Under the pieces are notes generated by a model, which worked only from the letters and a program-made list of their open reading frames with translations, did no database searches and had not been told where the DNA came from. DNA of 64,000 bases from Burkholderia multivorans ATCC BAA-247. GTDB lineage: Bacteria; Pseudomonadota; Gammaproteobacteria; Burkholderiales; Burkholderiaceae. This document shows positions 1 through 12,236 of this stretch, one piece after another (positions within the stretch are counted from its first letter, which is position 1; each line of letters begins with the position of its first letter). A program made the translations under genes and the position numbers. Location of the stretch: assembly GCF_000959525.1 (NCBI RefSeq), contig NZ_CP009831.1, positions 806,001 through 870,000 on the forward strand, given 5' to 3'.

Positions 1-2
1 GG

Positions 3-269
3 ACGATCGCGGTCGCGAACGCGCACAAGGGCAAGGTGAAGCTGACGTTCATGCACGGCGCGCAGCTGCCCGATCCGCACGCGCTGTTCAACGCGGGCCT
101 CGAAGGCAATGCGCGGCGTGCGATCGATTTCGTCGAAGGCGACCGGATCGACACGCGCGCGCTGAAGGCGCTCGTGCGCGCGGCGATCGACTACAACCGC
201 ACACATCTGAAGAAGAACGCGCGAGCGGACGCCGGCGCGAAAGCGGCGCGAAGCCGCAACGCGGCGTGA
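3..269 (+). CDS. DUF1801 domain protein, C-terminal part (5' end outside window)
   Basis: The reading frame is open from the first complete codon of the window to TGA at 267-269, so the gene begins upstream; the GTG at 36 is internal. The visible part has the pattern KVKLTF...LPDPHALFNAGLEGN followed by RAIDFVEGD and an alanine-rich helix, as in the C-terminal half of DUF1801 (YdhG-like) proteins. The family has no settled biochemical role. The last 20 residues are lysine/alanine/arginine-rich and look like a disordered tail. Confidence 0.7.
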   Translation, partial: TIAVANAHKGKVKLTFMHGAQLPDPHALFNAGLEGNARRAIDFVEGDRIDTRALKALVRAAIDYNRTHLKKNARADAGAKAARSRNAA

Positions 270-328
270 TGCGCTAGCCGGAAGCCGGCACGTGCGTCGG
301 CGTCATGTCGCGCGCGAAACAGGCAGTC

Positions 329-355
329 AAAAAAAACGCCGACACGAGGTCGGCG
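329..355 (-). terminator. Intrinsic terminator of acnA
   Basis: Read on the minus strand there is a 7-bp perfect stem (CGCCGAC/GTCGGCG, arms at 349-355 and 337-343) with a 5-nt loop, followed by an eight-base T run (complement of 329-336). It lies about 60 bases past the acnA stop and is placed to end that transcript. Confidence 0.85.
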
Positions 356-413
356 TATCCAAATCGGCCGTCACCACCCGCGAGGCGGCAACGGCACCTG
401 CAAAGCGGCGTGC

Positions 414-3131
<2,718 letters not shown>

Positions 3132-3191
3132 GGTGATTTTCCTGGGTTAAGGCGAGGAAAGAAGAGCTCCTGTTTGTTCTGTACCTGACGG

Positions 3192-4646
3192 CTAGATCAT
3201 ATACAGATCGACGTATTCATTGACCGGCATCGCTTCGAGCTTTGCCTGGTCCAGCGACACGTCGAGAATCGCTTGTTGCTGCTTTGCCGGAAAGCGGCGC
3301 GCAAGGTTCGTGCGGAACTTGTCGACCAGCAGCGGGATGCCGTCGGCGCGGCGCCGCCGGTGGCCGATCGGATATTCGACCGCGACTTCGGCAAGCGTCG
3401 ATCCGTTCGCGAACTCGATCGTCAGCGCATTGGCGATCGATCGCTTGTTCGGATCGTGGTAGTCCTTCGTGAACTGCGGATCTTCGACGCAGATCGTCTT
3501 CGCGCGCAGCGCGTCGATGCGCGGGTCGGCGGCGACCGCGTCTTCGTAGTCCGCAGCGGTCAGCCGGCCGAACAGCAGCGGCACGGCAACCATGTATTGA
3601 ATGCAGTGGTCGCGGTCGGCGGGATTCGCGAGCGGCCCCTGCTTGTCGATGATGCGGATCGCGGCGGCGTGCGTGCGGATCGTGATTCGCGCGATCTCGT
3701 CGGTCGAGCGGCCGGCCGCCGCCAGCGCATCGCGCAGCTGCAGCGCGGCCTCGACGGCCGTCTGCGCATGGAATTCGGCGGGAAACGCGATCTTGAACAG
3801 CACGTTTTCCATCACGTAGGTGCCGTACGGACGCTGGAAGCGGAACGGCTTGCCGCCGAACAGGACGTCGTAGAAGCCCCACGTGCGCGCGCTCAGCGCG
3901 GACGGATAGCCCATTTCGCCCGTCTTCGCGATCAGCGCGAGGCGCACCGCGCGGGAGGTCGCGTCGCCGGCCGCCCACGACTTGCGCGAACCGGTGTTCG
4001 GCGCGTGGCGGTAAGTGCGCAGCGGATGTCCGTCGACGAACGCGTTCGATACCGCATTGATCAGCTCGTCGCGCGTGAGCCCGAGCAGCCGCCCGACGAC
4101 GGCCGTCGAGGCGACCTTCACGAGCAGCACGTGGTCGAGCCCGACCGCGTTGAACGAATTTTCGAGTGCGAGACAGCCCTGGATCTCATGGGCCTGAATC
4201 ATCGCGATCAGCACGTCGCGCATCGCGAGCGGCGGCTTGCCGGCCGCGACGGCGGTGCGGGACAGCCAGTCGGCCGTCGCCAGGATGCCGCCCAGGTTGT
4301 CGGACGGATGACCCCATTCGGCGGCGAGCCAGGTGTCGTTGAAGTCCAGCCAGCGGATCGCCGCGCCGATGTCGAACGCGGCCTTGACCGGGTCGAGCTG
4401 GAACGAGGTGCCGGGCACCTTCGCGCCGTTCGGCACGATCGTGCCGGGCACGACGGGCCCGAGCAGCTTGGTGCAGGCAGGGTAGGACAGCGCCTCGAGT
4501 CCGCAGCCCAGCGTGTCGATCAGGCAATGCCGCGCCGTCTCCAGCGCGAGTGCGCTGTCGATTGCACCGGCATTCAGCACGTAGTCGACGATGTCGACGA
4601 GTACCGTATCCGGAGCGGGGCGGACGTTGGAGACCGGAGCGGACAT
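3192..4646 (-). CDS. prpD: MmgE/PrpD family 2-methylcitrate dehydratase
   Basis: This 484-residue protein matches the MmgE/PrpD family along its whole length, with [10 protein letters not shown] at the start and NEYVDLYMI at the end; E. coli PrpD has 483 residues. It dehydrates 2-methylcitrate to 2-methyl-cis-aconitate and often has side activity on citrate. I chose the ATG at 4644-4646 because the family begins there; the same frame stays open upstream to 4970 but that part overlaps the neighbouring secreted-protein gene and has no family similarity. It sits between acnA and the MliC-like gene on the same strand. prpB, prpC and prpR are absent, so this is an isolated copy or a bifunctional methylcitrate/aconitate dehydratase. 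Confidence 0.9.
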   Translation of the reverse strand: MSAPVSNVRPAPDTVLVDIVDYVLNAGAIDSALALETARHCLIDTLGCGLEALSYPACTKLLGPVVPGTIVPNGAKVPGTSFQLDPVKAAFDIGAAIRWLDFNDTWLAAEWGHPSDNLGGILATADWLSRTAVAAGKPPLAMRDVLIAMIQAHEIQGCLALENSFNAVGLDHVLLVKVASTAVVGRLLGLTRDELINAVSNAFVDGHPLRTYRHAPNTGSRKSWAAGDATSRAVRLALIAKTGEMGYPSALSARTWGFYDVLFGGKPFRFQRPYGTYVMENVLFKIAFPAEFHAQTAVEAALQLRDALAAAGRSTDEIARITIRTHAAAIRIIDKQGPLANPADRDHCIQYMVAVPLLFGRLTAADYEDAVAADPRIDALRAKTICVEDPQFTKDYHDPNKRSIANALTIEFANGSTLAEVAVEYPIGHRRRRADGIPLLVDKFRTNLARRFPAKQQQAILDVSLDQAKLEAMPVNEYVDLYMI

Positions 4647-4669
4647 CGAGGCGCCTGTGCGGAGCGTCC

Positions 4670-5173
4670 TTAGTTGACGGCCGGCTTGAGCTCGTTTGCC
4701 TGCGTCGGTGCGGCGCCGCCTTGCGCCATTTCCGGCGTCACGCATTCGTCGGCGAGACGCTCGCCGCCGTTCGCGTCGGTAAACAGCATCGCCTTGCTCG
4801 GGATCACGACGAGCTTGAAGCCTGCGGCCGGATCGTAGAAGGTGTCGGCGCCGGTCGTCGTTGCTTCGCGCGGCAGCTTGTAGTTCTTCTTCGCCCAGTG
4901 GACCGTGACGACCTGGTCGCGTTTCATGTCGCCGGCGAGGTCGAACGACAGGCCGTCCTTGCACGACCACTTGACTGCGCCGTCCGGCACCGGATCGACC
5001 TTGGCGGCTGCGCGTGCCTGCGCCTTCTTGCTGCGCGGGATGATGCGCTTGGCCGGCGCGGGGCGCTTGGCCGTCTTCTTCGCGGTCGTGCCCTGTGCGA
5101 ACGCGCTCGGCGCCGAGACCAGCATCGTGGCGGACAGCGCGCCGATGACGGTGGCGATCAGGAGTTTCTTCAT
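4670..5173 (-). CDS. Secreted protein with a MliC-like domain
   Basis: This 167-residue protein starts with a clear Sec signal peptide ([20 protein letters not shown], cleavage near AFA-QG). A lysine/alanine/proline-rich linker runs to about residue 60. The C-terminal part, [12 protein letters not shown]...[20 protein letters not shown]...LADEC, resembles the lysozyme-inhibitor MliC/PliC fold: paired cysteines at each end and a short beta-sheet core. Family assignment is by pattern only and could be wrong. The location would be periplasmic. It lies 23 bases upstream of prpD on the same strand, which need not imply a shared role. Confidence 0.6.
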   Translation of the reverse strand: MKKLLIATVIGALSATMLVSAPSAFAQGTTAKKTAKRPAPAKRIIPRSKKAQARAAAKVDPVPDGAVKWSCKDGLSFDLAGDMKRDQVVTVHWAKKNYKLPREATTTGADTFYDPAAGFKLVVIPSKAMLFTDANGGERLADECVTPEMAQGGAAPTQANELKPAVN

Positions 5174-5409
5174 GGAGTCAGAACCTTTCGATAATCAGTT
5201 GACAAAGGCCGGCAGGTCGAGCTGCCGGCCGGTTTGAAACTGCACGCGCCCCGAAAGCGCGCAGCGGCCGCTATTTTCACCTATTTGGCCGCGCATATTT
5301 CAGGTTTTCGGGCTCCGTTACGTTTTTTGTCGTTTCGCAAACCGGCGGGCCGATCGTGCGCCGTCGACGCGCGGAAATCCGCCGGACGCGCGGGCCCGCG
5401 AGCGGCCGC

Positions 5410-6417
5410 TCACGTGGCGTCTCCGGCGGCCGACGAACCGAACAGCGGCGCGGCTTCGGGCGGCACCGGCTGGCCCGTCGCACGCGCGCGACGCAGCACC
5501 GACCAGTAATAGCGGTAGCTCGCGCGGTCGTGCAGCGTGTCGCCGTGGCGCGTCGGCCCCCAGTCGGCCGCCTGCGCGGCCAGCAGGATCTCGGCGGCGA
5601 GCGCGATCTCGTCGGTGCGCGGCGCGAACGCGTCGACGATCGGCCGGATCTGCGCGGGATGGATGCTCCACATCCGCGTGAACGCGAATTCGTCGCGCGC
5701 GCGGCGCGCATCGCCGGCGACGACGGCCATGTCGCGCACTTCGGTGGTCACGTTGTGGGACGGCGTCTTGCCCTGCGCATGGCACGCGGCCGCGATCTCG
5801 AGCTTCGCGCGGCGCACGAGCGGATGCTCGAACTGGCCGGGCGAGCGCATCGCGGTGTCGGGAATCGCGCCGTGGTGCGCGGACACGAAGTCCATCAGCC
5901 CGAAGCTCAGCGTGCCGACCATCGGCAGCGCGGCGAGCGTCGCGGCTTGCGCGAGCGCGCCGTGCGTCTCGACCAGCACGTCGACCGGAATCGGCTGCGC
6001 GATGCCGAGCTCGCGACGCGTGCCTTCGATGAACGCGCACATTTCGGCCGCATCGGCGGCGTTCGCGATCTTGGGCAGCGTGAGGTAGGCGGGCGGGCGC
6101 GCCGCGCGCAGGATGATGCGCACGTCGTCGCGCCAATGCGGATGGGAGAAGTCGTGGATGCGGGCGCCGACGCGCCCGAAGCGGTTCTCGGCGCTGCCGA
6201 GCAGCTCGGCGACGAGTTCCGCGTGCGCGGCTTCGTGGCCGACGGCCGCGCCGTCCTCGCAATCGAGCGTGATGTCGAACACCGGGCCCAGCTCGGCCTG
6301 CAGCGCAAGCGACTTGCGCATCAGTTTCTCGCTGCCCGCGTAGTGATCGCAGCATGGCAGGATCGCGGGCGGCGACGCACCGTCGTACAACACTTGTGCA
6401 GGAGTAAGCGCGGGCAT
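5410..6417 (-). CDS. HpcH/HpaI aldolase/citrate lyase (CitE-like) family protein
   Basis: This 335-residue TIM-barrel protein resembles CitE and other CoA-ester lyases. The visible motifs are FDITLDCEDGAAVGHE, which holds the Mg-binding acidic residues, the strand PIPVDVLVETHGAL with a conserved Glu, and MWSIHPAQI near the C-terminal metal/CoA region. Such enzymes cleave or form malyl-, citramalyl- or citryl-CoA; the substrate here cannot be read from sequence. I chose ATG 6415-6417 because it has a purine-rich GAAGAG just upstream, whereas the longer frame to 6492 has neither a ribosome site nor family similarity. It lies downstream of mdh on the same strand, which fits a C4-acid or acyl-CoA role. 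Confidence 0.85.
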   Translation of the reverse strand: MPALTPAQVLYDGASPPAILPCCDHYAGSEKLMRKSLALQAELGPVFDITLDCEDGAAVGHEAAHAELVAELLGSAENRFGRVGARIHDFSHPHWRDDVRIILRAARPPAYLTLPKIANAADAAEMCAFIEGTRRELGIAQPIPVDVLVETHGALAQAATLAALPMVGTLSFGLMDFVSAHHGAIPDTAMRSPGQFEHPLVRRAKLEIAAACHAQGKTPSHNVTTEVRDMAVVAGDARRARDEFAFTRMWSIHPAQIRPIVDAFAPRTDEIALAAEILLAAQAADWGPTRHGDTLHDRASYRYYWSVLRRARATGQPVPPEAAPLFGSSAAGDAT

Positions 6418-6540
6418 CTCTTCTACGTCAGGAAGCGGGCAACGTGGAGAATATCGGATTCGGACGCGTTCTGCGCTGACGCGCGACGGCAAAACGCGTC
6501 CGGATCGGATGGCCGGCGCGGCGGCGTGCCGGCCGGCCGT

Positions 6541-6566
6541 GCCGGGCCGCGTGCACGCGGCCCGGC
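6541..6566. terminator. Perfect 26-base GC palindrome after mdh
   Basis: GCCGGGCCGCG and its exact complement flank a TGCA centre. It sits 20 bases past the mdh stop (minus strand). No T run follows on either strand, so it is either a Rho-assisted end or a 3'-stabilising hairpin. Confidence 0.5.
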
Positions 6567-6586
6567 AGGCGCTCGATGCCGCCTGC

Positions 6587-7573
6587 TTAGTTCTTCAGCA
6601 GGTGAGCGACGCCGTCGCGCTCTTCGAGCAGCTCGGCGAGCGTCGCGTCCATCTTCTCGCGCGAGAACGCGTCGATCTCGAGGCCTTCGACACGCTTGTA
6701 TTCGCCGTTTTCGCAGGTGACCGGCACGCCGTAGATGATGTCTTCGGGGATGCCGTACGAGCCGTCCGACGGGATGCCCATCGTGACCCACTTGCCGTTC
6801 GTGCCGAGCACCCAGTCACGCACGTGGTCGATCGCCGCGTTGGCTGCCGACGCCGCCGACGACAGGCCGCGCGCTTCAATGATCGCCGCGCCGCGCTTGC
6901 CGACGGTCGGGATGAACGTGTTGCGGTTCCATTCGTCGTCGTTGATCAGCTTCAGCAGCGATTCGCCTTCGGCGGTCGCGAAGCGGAAGTCGGGGTACAT
7001 CGTCGGCGAGTGGTTGCCCCACACGGCGAGCTTCTCGATCGACGCGACCGGCTTGCCCGACTTCGCCGCAAGCTGCGACAGCGCGCGGTTGTGGTCCAGA
7101 CGCAGCATCGCGGTGAAGTTCTTCTTCGGCAGATCCGGCGCCGACTTCATCGCGATGTAGGCGTTCGTGTTCGCCGGGTTGCCGACGACCAGCACCTTCA
7201 CGTCGCGGCTCGCGACTTCGTTCAGCGCCGCGCCCTGGACCGTGAAGATTTCCGCGTTTGCCGACAGCAGGTCCTTGCGCTCCATGCCCTTCGAGCGCGG
7301 ACGTGCGCCGACCAGCAGCGCGACGTCGGCGTCCTTGAACGCAACCTTCGGATCGTCGGTGATCACGACGCCCGCGAGCAGCGGGAACGCGCAATCGTCG
7401 AGTTCCATCACGACGCCTTTGACGGCGGCTTGGGCTTGCGGGAGGTCGAGCAGTTGCAGGATGACCGGCTGGTCCTTGCCGAGCAGGTCGCCGTTCGCGA
7501 TGCGGAACAGCAGCGAGTAAGCGATTTGACCTGCGGCGCCGGTGACGGCAACGCGCTTTGCGGGCTTAGCCAT
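6587..7573 (-). CDS. mdh: Malate dehydrogenase
   Basis: This 328-residue NAD-dependent enzyme oxidises malate to oxaloacetate. It begins with the Rossmann motif [20 protein letters not shown]. The substrate arginines lie in [15 protein letters not shown] and LRLDHNRA, and the catalytic histidine is H188 in [12 protein letters not shown]. The length and the GAAGQI motif fit the bacterial/cytosolic MDH subfamily typical of beta-proteobacteria. The gene is read leftward from a promoter near 7760-7788 and is divergent from a GntR-type regulator; the genes after it on the same strand are the CitE-like lyase, MliC-like, prpD and acnA. Confidence 0.97.
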
Positions 7574-7759
7574 TGAAAATCTCCAGGACGGGATGAAGCG
7601 ATGGACGCTAGGTAAAACGCCATTCTATGCGCGTTACACGAAGCGTTGCTTTGAAAGCAGGGCGGAGGACTCGCGAGGCAGACGCGGTGAACCTGGAGAC
7701 GGCCGTGGCACGTAGCCGGGGACGCGCTGTCAGCACCCGCGAACCCTTGCTCGCCCCGG

Positions 7760-7788
7760 AGTGTAGGAGCCGGCAGGCGCAAAGTCAA
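7760..7788 (-). promoter_or_regulatory. Predicted sigma-70 promoter of mdh
   Basis: On the minus strand TTGACT (complement of 7783-7788) is followed after exactly 17 bases by TACACT (complement of 7760-7765). This predicts a start near 7753 and a 5' leader of about 180 bases before mdh. Confidence 0.65.
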
Positions 7789-7800
7789 ACGGTATCATAT

Positions 7801-7814
7801 GTCTTATATAAGAC
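7801..7814. promoter_or_regulatory. Perfect 14-bp palindrome, probable operator of the divergent GntR regulator
   Basis: GTCTTATATAAGAC reads the same on both strands. It lies between mdh and the gntR-type gene, 12 bases upstream of the predicted mdh -35 box, and its AT centre could overlap the -10 region of the rightward promoter. Its size and symmetry fit a GntR/HutC dimer site; the assignment to this regulator is inference from position. Confidence 0.6.
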
Positions 7815-7863
7815 AGATGTTTTGCGCAATTTGAGTGGACGGAAAACTGCGGTTTGTGATGAA

Positions 7864-8688
7864 ATGCGCGCCATGACATCGAACCAGGCGAATACCGCGA
7901 ATCCCACCGGCGCAGGCAGCCCAGGGCAGCCGGGCGCGAGCGATTCCGCGCCTGCATCCGCGGCCGCGCAGTCGCCGACGTTCAGCCCGTTATACCAGCA
8001 GATCAAGGCATTGATCACGCAGAGCCTCGAAAGCGGCGAATGGAAGCCGGGCGAGATCATTCCGAGCGAAGTCGAGCTCGCGGCGCGCTACAAGGTCAGC
8101 CAGGGCACCGTGCGCAAGGCGATCGACGAGTTGGCCGCCGAAAACCTCGTGGTCAGGCGTCAGGGCAAGGGCACGTTTGTTGCAACGCACAACGAAGAGC
8201 GCGCGCAGTTCCGTTTCCTGCGGCTGCTCGCGGACGACGGCGCCGAGCACGCGCACGTGAGCCGGCTGCTCGAATGCCGGCGTCTGCGCGCGCCGGCCGA
8301 GATCGCGCGCCAGCTCGAGCTGAAGCCGGCCGATCCGGTCGTGCAGGTGCGGCGCCTGCTCGAGTTCGAGGGCGAGGCGACGGTGCTCGACGAGATCTGG
8401 CTGCCGGGCGCGATGTTCCGCGGCCTCACGTTCGAGCGGCTCAGCGAGTACAAGGGGCCGCTCTACGCGATGTTCGAAACGGAATTCGGCACGCGCATGA
8501 TCCGGGCGTCGGAGAAGATCCGCGCGGTGGCGGCGGAGCCCACGGTGGCCGACCTGCTGCACGTGCCCGCGGGCTTTCCGTTGCTGTCGGTCGAGCGTGT
8601 GTCCTATACCTATGGCGATCGGCCCGTCGAAGTGCGGCGCGGCTGGTATGTCACGACCGGGTACTACTATCAGAACGACTTGAGCTGA
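7864..8688 (+). CDS. GntR family (HutC/FarR type) transcriptional regulator
   Basis: This protein has 274 residues from ATG 7864, or 271 from ATG 7873. After a low-complexity Ala/Ser/Pro/Gly leader of about 35 residues comes a GntR winged helix (LYQQIKALI...PSEVELAARYKVSQGTVRKA...GKGTFVA), then a UTRA ligand-binding domain (SRLLECRRLRAP...LLSVERVSYTYGDRPVEVRRGWY). It is divergent from mdh and upstream of sdhCDAB, so it probably senses an organic acid or acyl compound and controls the TCA genes on one or both sides, including itself. The frame stays open upstream to 7627 but overlaps the promoter region. Confidence 0.9.
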   Translation: MRAMTSNQANTANPTGAGSPGQPGASDSAPASAAAQSPTFSPLYQQIKALITQSLESGEWKPGEIIPSEVELAARYKVSQGTVRKAIDELAAENLVVRRQGKGTFVATHNEERAQFRFLRLLADDGAEHAHVSRLLECRRLRAPAEIARQLELKPADPVVQVRRLLEFEGEATVLDEIWLPGAMFRGLTFERLSEYKGPLYAMFETEFGTRMIRASEKIRAVAAEPTVADLLHVPAGFPLLSVERVSYTYGDRPVEVRRGWYVTTGYYYQNDLS

Positions 8689-8859
8689 CGACGTATCGGC
8701 GCAAGCGCCGTGCATTCGCGTTCGACACGTTCGCGAAGCACGTTTCGGGCCGCCTTTGTTCTCGTTCGCGTAACGATCCAGAGCAGACTTTCGCTGCAGC
8801 GCGATATAAAAAGGCGCTAAAATTGCGGATTAGTGTGACAACATAAGTAGGGGTCTAGC

Positions 8860-9276
8860 ATGACTGACGCAGTAAGAAAACCGAGGCCGGAATACCGGAA
8901 CATCGGATTCGGCGACATCACGATGAATTATCGCCTGCCGCTGGCGGCGAAGTTGTCGATCCTCCATCGAGTCAGCGGCGCGCTGCTGTTCCTGTTCCTT
9001 CCGTTCCTGCTGTTCCTCTTCGATCAGAGCCTCACGTCCGAGCTCAGCTTCGAAGTCTTCAAGGCCTTCCTCTCCAACATCGTCGTCAAGCTGATCGTCC
9101 TCGTGTTGTCCTGGGCGTTCTTCCACCATTTCTGCGCCGGCATTCGCCACCTGCTGATGGACGTCAATCACGACGCCGTCTCGAAGGAAGGCGGCAAGCG
9201 GACGGCAGTCGTCGTCTTCGTCGTCTCGATCGCGCTGACGATCGCCATGGCACTCAAACTGTTCGGAGCATTCTAA
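8860..9276 (+). CDS. sdhC: Succinate dehydrogenase cytochrome b556 subunit
   Basis: This 138-residue membrane anchor has three hydrophobic helices (about residues 30-55, 68-90 and 110-135). The amino-terminal RPEYRNIGF...LPLAAKLSILHRVSGALLF carries the family signature, and HHFCAGIRHLLMDVNH holds the heme/quinone-site histidines. With SdhD it anchors SdhAB and passes electrons to ubiquinone. It is the first gene of sdhCDABE-gltA. AGGGGT upstream of the ATG serves as ribosome site. The 170 bases between gntR and sdhC are the only room for a dedicated sdh promoter; no convincing -35/-10 pair was seen. Confidence 0.95.
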   Translation: MTDAVRKPRPEYRNIGFGDITMNYRLPLAAKLSILHRVSGALLFLFLPFLLFLFDQSLTSELSFEVFKAFLSNIVVKLIVLVLSWAFFHHFCAGIRHLLMDVNHDAVSKEGGKRTAVVVFVVSIALTIAMALKLFGAF

Positions 9277-9280
9277 GAAA

Positions 9281-9649
9281 ATGGCAGCCAACAACCGAAT
9301 CGGCTCGAAGCGCCTCGTCGTCGGCGCGCACTACGGCCTGCGCGACTGGCTCGCGCAGCGCGTCACCGCCACGATCATGGCGGTCTACACGGTCATTCTG
9401 CTCGTCCTGTTCTTCGGCGCGCACGACTTCTCCTACGAAGGCTGGGCGTCGATCTTCTCCGCACAATGGATGAAGCTCGCGACCTTCGTGACGCTGCTTT
9501 CCCTCTTCTATCACGCATGGGTCGGCGTGCGCGACATCTGGATGGACTACGTGAAGCCCGTCGGTGTGCGCCTGCTGCTGCAATCGCTGACCATCGTCTG
9601 GCTGCTCGCATGTGCGGGCTACGCCGCGCAGATTCTCTGGAGAGTGTAA
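9281..9649 (+). CDS. sdhD: Succinate dehydrogenase hydrophobic membrane anchor subunit
   Basis: This 122-residue protein has three membrane helices. It shows LRDWLAQRVTATIMAVYT near the start and the family motif HAWVGVRDIWMDYVKP, whose His and Asp-Tyr line the heme b and quinone site. It starts 4 bases after the sdhC stop, so the two are translated together. Length agrees with beta- and gamma-proteobacterial SdhD. Confidence 0.95.
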   Translation: MAANNRIGSKRLVVGAHYGLRDWLAQRVTATIMAVYTVILLVLFFGAHDFSYEGWASIFSAQWMKLATFVTLLSLFYHAWVGVRDIWMDYVKPVGVRLLLQSLTIVWLLACAGYAAQILWRV

Positions 9650-9652
9650 AGA

Positions 9653-11428
9653 ATGGCTGCAATCAAAACTTCCCTCCCGCGTCGCAAGTTCGACGTCGTG
9701 ATCGTCGGCGCGGGCGGCTCCGGCTTGCGCGCGGCGCTGCAACTGTCGCGCGCGGGCCTGTCGGTCGGCGTGCTGTCGAAGGTGTTCCCGACCCGTTCGC
9801 ATACGGTGGCCGCGCAGGGCGGCATCGGCGCGTCGCTCGGCAACATGAGCGAAGACAACTGGCACTTCCACTTCTACGACACGATCAAGGGCTCCGACTG
9901 GCTCGGCGACCAGGACGCGATCGAATTCATGTGCCGTGAAGCGCCGAACGTCGTGTACGAGCTCGAGCACTTCGGCATGCCGTTCGACCGCAACGCCGAC
10001 GGCACGATCTATCAGCGTCCGTTCGGCGGCCACACCGCGAACTACGGCGAGAAGCCGGTCCAGCGCGCCTGCGCGGCCGCCGACCGTACCGGTCACGCGC
10101 TGCTGCACACGCTGTACCAGCAGAACGTCGAAGCGAAGACGCAGTTCTTCGTCGAATGGATGGCGCTCGACCTGATCCGCGACGCGGACGGCGACGTGCT
10201 CGGCGTGACGGCGCTCGAAATGGAAACGGGCGACGTCTACATCATGGAAGGCAAGACGACGCTGTTCGCGACGGGCGGCGCAGGCCGGATCTTCGCGGCG
10301 TCGACCAACGCGTTCATCAACACCGGCGACGGCCTCGGCATGGCGGCGCGCGCAGGCGTGGCGCTGCAGGACATGGAGTTCTGGCAGTTCCACCCGACCG
10401 GCGTGGCCGGCGCGGGCGTGCTGATCACCGAAGGCGTGCGCGGCGAAGGCGGCATTCTGCGCAACGCGAACGGCGAGCGCTTCATGGAGCGCTACGCGCC
10501 GACGCTGAAGGATCTGGCGCCGCGCGATTTCGTGTCGCGCTCGATGGACCAGGAAATCAAGGAAGGCCGCGGCGTCGGTCCGAACAAGGATCACGTGCTG
10601 CTCGACCTGTCGCACATCGGCGCCGAGACGATCATGAAGCGTCTGCCGTCGATCCGCGAAATCGCGTTGAAGTTCGCGAACGTCGACTGCATCAAGGAGC
10701 CGATCCCGGTCGTCCCGACGATCCACTATCAGATGGGCGGCATCCCGACCAACATCCACGGTCAGGTCGTCGGCACGTCGCGCGATCACAAGGAGCCGAT
10801 CAACGGCTTCTACGCAGTGGGCGAATGCTCGTGCGTGTCGGTGCACGGCGCGAACCGCCTCGGCACGAACTCGCTGCTGGACCTCGTGGTGTTCGGCCGT
10901 GCGGCCGGCAACCACATCGTCGAGCAGGTGAAGAAGCAGAAGGAACACAAGCCGCTGCCGGCCGACGCGGGCGAATTCTCGCTGGCGCGCCTGAACAAGC
11001 TCGACAAGTCGAGCTCGGGCGAGTACACGCAGGACGTCGCGAACGACATCCGTGCGACGATGCAGAAGCATGCAGGCGTGTTCCGCACCTCGGCGCTGCT
11101 GAAGGAAGGCGTCGAACTGATGGACGGCCTCAAGCAGCGTGTCGAGCACATCCATCTGAAGGACAAGTCGAAGGTGTTCAACACCGCGCGCGTCGAAGCG
11201 CTCGAGCTGGAGAACCTGATCGAAGTCGCCCGCGCGACGATGGTCTCGGCCGAGGCGCGCAAGGAAAGCCGCGGCGCGCACGCGCACAGCGACTACGAGC
11301 ACCGCGACGACGAGAACTGGCTGCGTCACACGCTGTGGTACAGCGAAGGTGACCGCCTCGACTACAAGCCGGTTCAAATGCAGCCGCTGACGGTCGAGTC
11401 CGTGCCGCCGAAGGCGCGTACGTTCTAA
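9653..11428 (+). CDS. sdhA: Succinate dehydrogenase flavoprotein subunit
   Basis: This 591-residue catalytic subunit oxidises succinate to fumarate. The FAD-binding start is [21 protein letters not shown]. The covalent-FAD histidine is in [17 protein letters not shown]. Active-site blocks include [17 protein letters not shown] and [15 protein letters not shown], and the tail [16 protein letters not shown] is typical. It starts 3 bases after sdhD and is matured by SdhE, encoded three genes further on. Confidence 0.98.
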   Translation: MAAIKTSLPRRKFDVVIVGAGGSGLRAALQLSRAGLSVGVLSKVFPTRSHTVAAQGGIGASLGNMSEDNWHFHFYDTIKGSDWLGDQDAIEFMCREAPNVVYELEHFGMPFDRNADGTIYQRPFGGHTANYGEKPVQRACAAADRTGHALLHTLYQQNVEAKTQFFVEWMALDLIRDADGDVLGVTALEMETGDVYIMEGKTTLFATGGAGRIFAASTNAFINTGDGLGMAARAGVALQDMEFWQFHPTGVAGAGVLITEGVRGEGGILRNANGERFMERYAPTLKDLAPRDFVSRSMDQEIKEGRGVGPNKDHVLLDLSHIGAETIMKRLPSIREIALKFANVDCIKEPIPVVPTIHYQMGGIPTNIHGQVVGTSRDHKEPINGFYAVGECSCVSVHGANRLGTNSLLDLVVFGRAAGNHIVEQVKKQKEHKPLPADAGEFSLARLNKLDKSSSGEYTQDVANDIRATMQKHAGVFRTSALLKEGVELMDGLKQRVEHIHLKDKSKVFNTARVEALELENLIEVARATMVSAEARKESRGAHAHSDYEHRDDENWLRHTLWYSEGDRLDYKPVQMQPLTVESVPPKARTF

Positions 11429-11449
11429 GCCGAATCAAAGGAATCTGAA

Positions 11450-12151
11450 ATGGCAAAACGCATTTTTGAAGTCTACCGCTACGATCCGGACAAGGACGCG
11501 GCGCCGCGCATGCAGACGTACGAGCTCGAGATCAAGCACGAGCGCATGTTGCTGGACGCGCTGGTCAAGCTGAAGGCGCTGGACGAGACGCTGTCGTTCC
11601 GCCGTTCGTGCCGAGAAGGCGTGTGCGGTTCGGACGCGATGAACATCAACGGCAAGAACGGGCTCGCGTGCCTGACGAACCTGAACGACCTGCCGCAGAA
11701 GATCGTGCTGCGTCCGCTGCCGGGCCTGCCCGTCGTGCGCGACCTGATCGTCGACATGACGCACTTCTTCAACCAGTACCACTCGATCAAGCCGTACCTG
11801 ATCAACGACGCGCCGCCGCCGGAGAAGGAACGTCTGCAGTCGCCGGAAGAGCGCGACGAGCTCGACGGCGTGTACGAGTGCATTCTGTGCGCAAGCTGCT
11901 CGACGTCGTGCCCGAGCTTCTGGTGGAACCCGGACAAGTTCGTCGGCCCGGCCGGCCTGCTGCAGGCTTACCGCTTCATCGCGGACAGCCGCGACACGGC
12001 TACCGGCGAGCGCCTGGACAACCTCGAAGACCCGTACCGTCTGTTCCGTTGCCATACGATCATGAACTGCGTCGACGTCTGCCCGAAGGGCCTGAACCCG
12101 ACGAAGGCGATCGGCAAGATCAAGGAACTGATGGTCCGCCGCGCGGTTTAA
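11450..12151 (+). CDS. sdhB: Succinate dehydrogenase iron-sulfur subunit
   Basis: This 233-residue subunit carries the electron relay. The [2Fe-2S] ligands are in [21 protein letters not shown]. The [4Fe-4S] and [3Fe-4S] ligands are in [18 protein letters not shown] and [17 protein letters not shown]. It begins 21 bases after sdhA. All cluster cysteines are present. Confidence 0.98.
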   Translation: MAKRIFEVYRYDPDKDAAPRMQTYELEIKHERMLLDALVKLKALDETLSFRRSCREGVCGSDAMNINGKNGLACLTNLNDLPQKIVLRPLPGLPVVRDLIVDMTHFFNQYHSIKPYLINDAPPPEKERLQSPEERDELDGVYECILCASCSTSCPSFWWNPDKFVGPAGLLQAYRFIADSRDTATGERLDNLEDPYRLFRCHTIMNCVDVCPKGLNPTKAIGKIKELMVRRAV

Positions 12152-12160
12152 TGATGATGA

Positions 12161-12230
12161 CCCCCAAGCTCACTTCGTTCGCCGCCCCCCGACGGGGCGT
12201 CGACGCCCTTGGGGCTGCCCTGCGGGTGTC
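12161..12230. repeat. Intergenic nested stem-loop resembling a dispersed beta-proteobacterial repeat
   Basis: Between sdhB and sdhE, CCCCAAG (12162-12168) pairs with CTTGGGG (12208-12214). Inside, CGCCCC (12183-12188) pairs with GGGGCG (12194-12199). The string between, CTCACTTCGTTCGCCG, is one I recall from short dispersed repeats in Burkholderiales genomes; only one copy is in this window, so the repeat status is from memory. Confidence 0.5.
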
Positions 12231-12236
12231 TTTGTG

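Noticed and set aside
3192-4970. Longer 592-residue PrpD with an N-terminal extension
   Set aside because: The extension lies within the oppositely framed MliC-like gene and has no family similarity. The family start is at 4646.
9254-11377. 707-residue minus-strand frame opposite sdhA
   Set aside because: It is a codon-bias shadow of sdhA, with no domain and no ribosome site.
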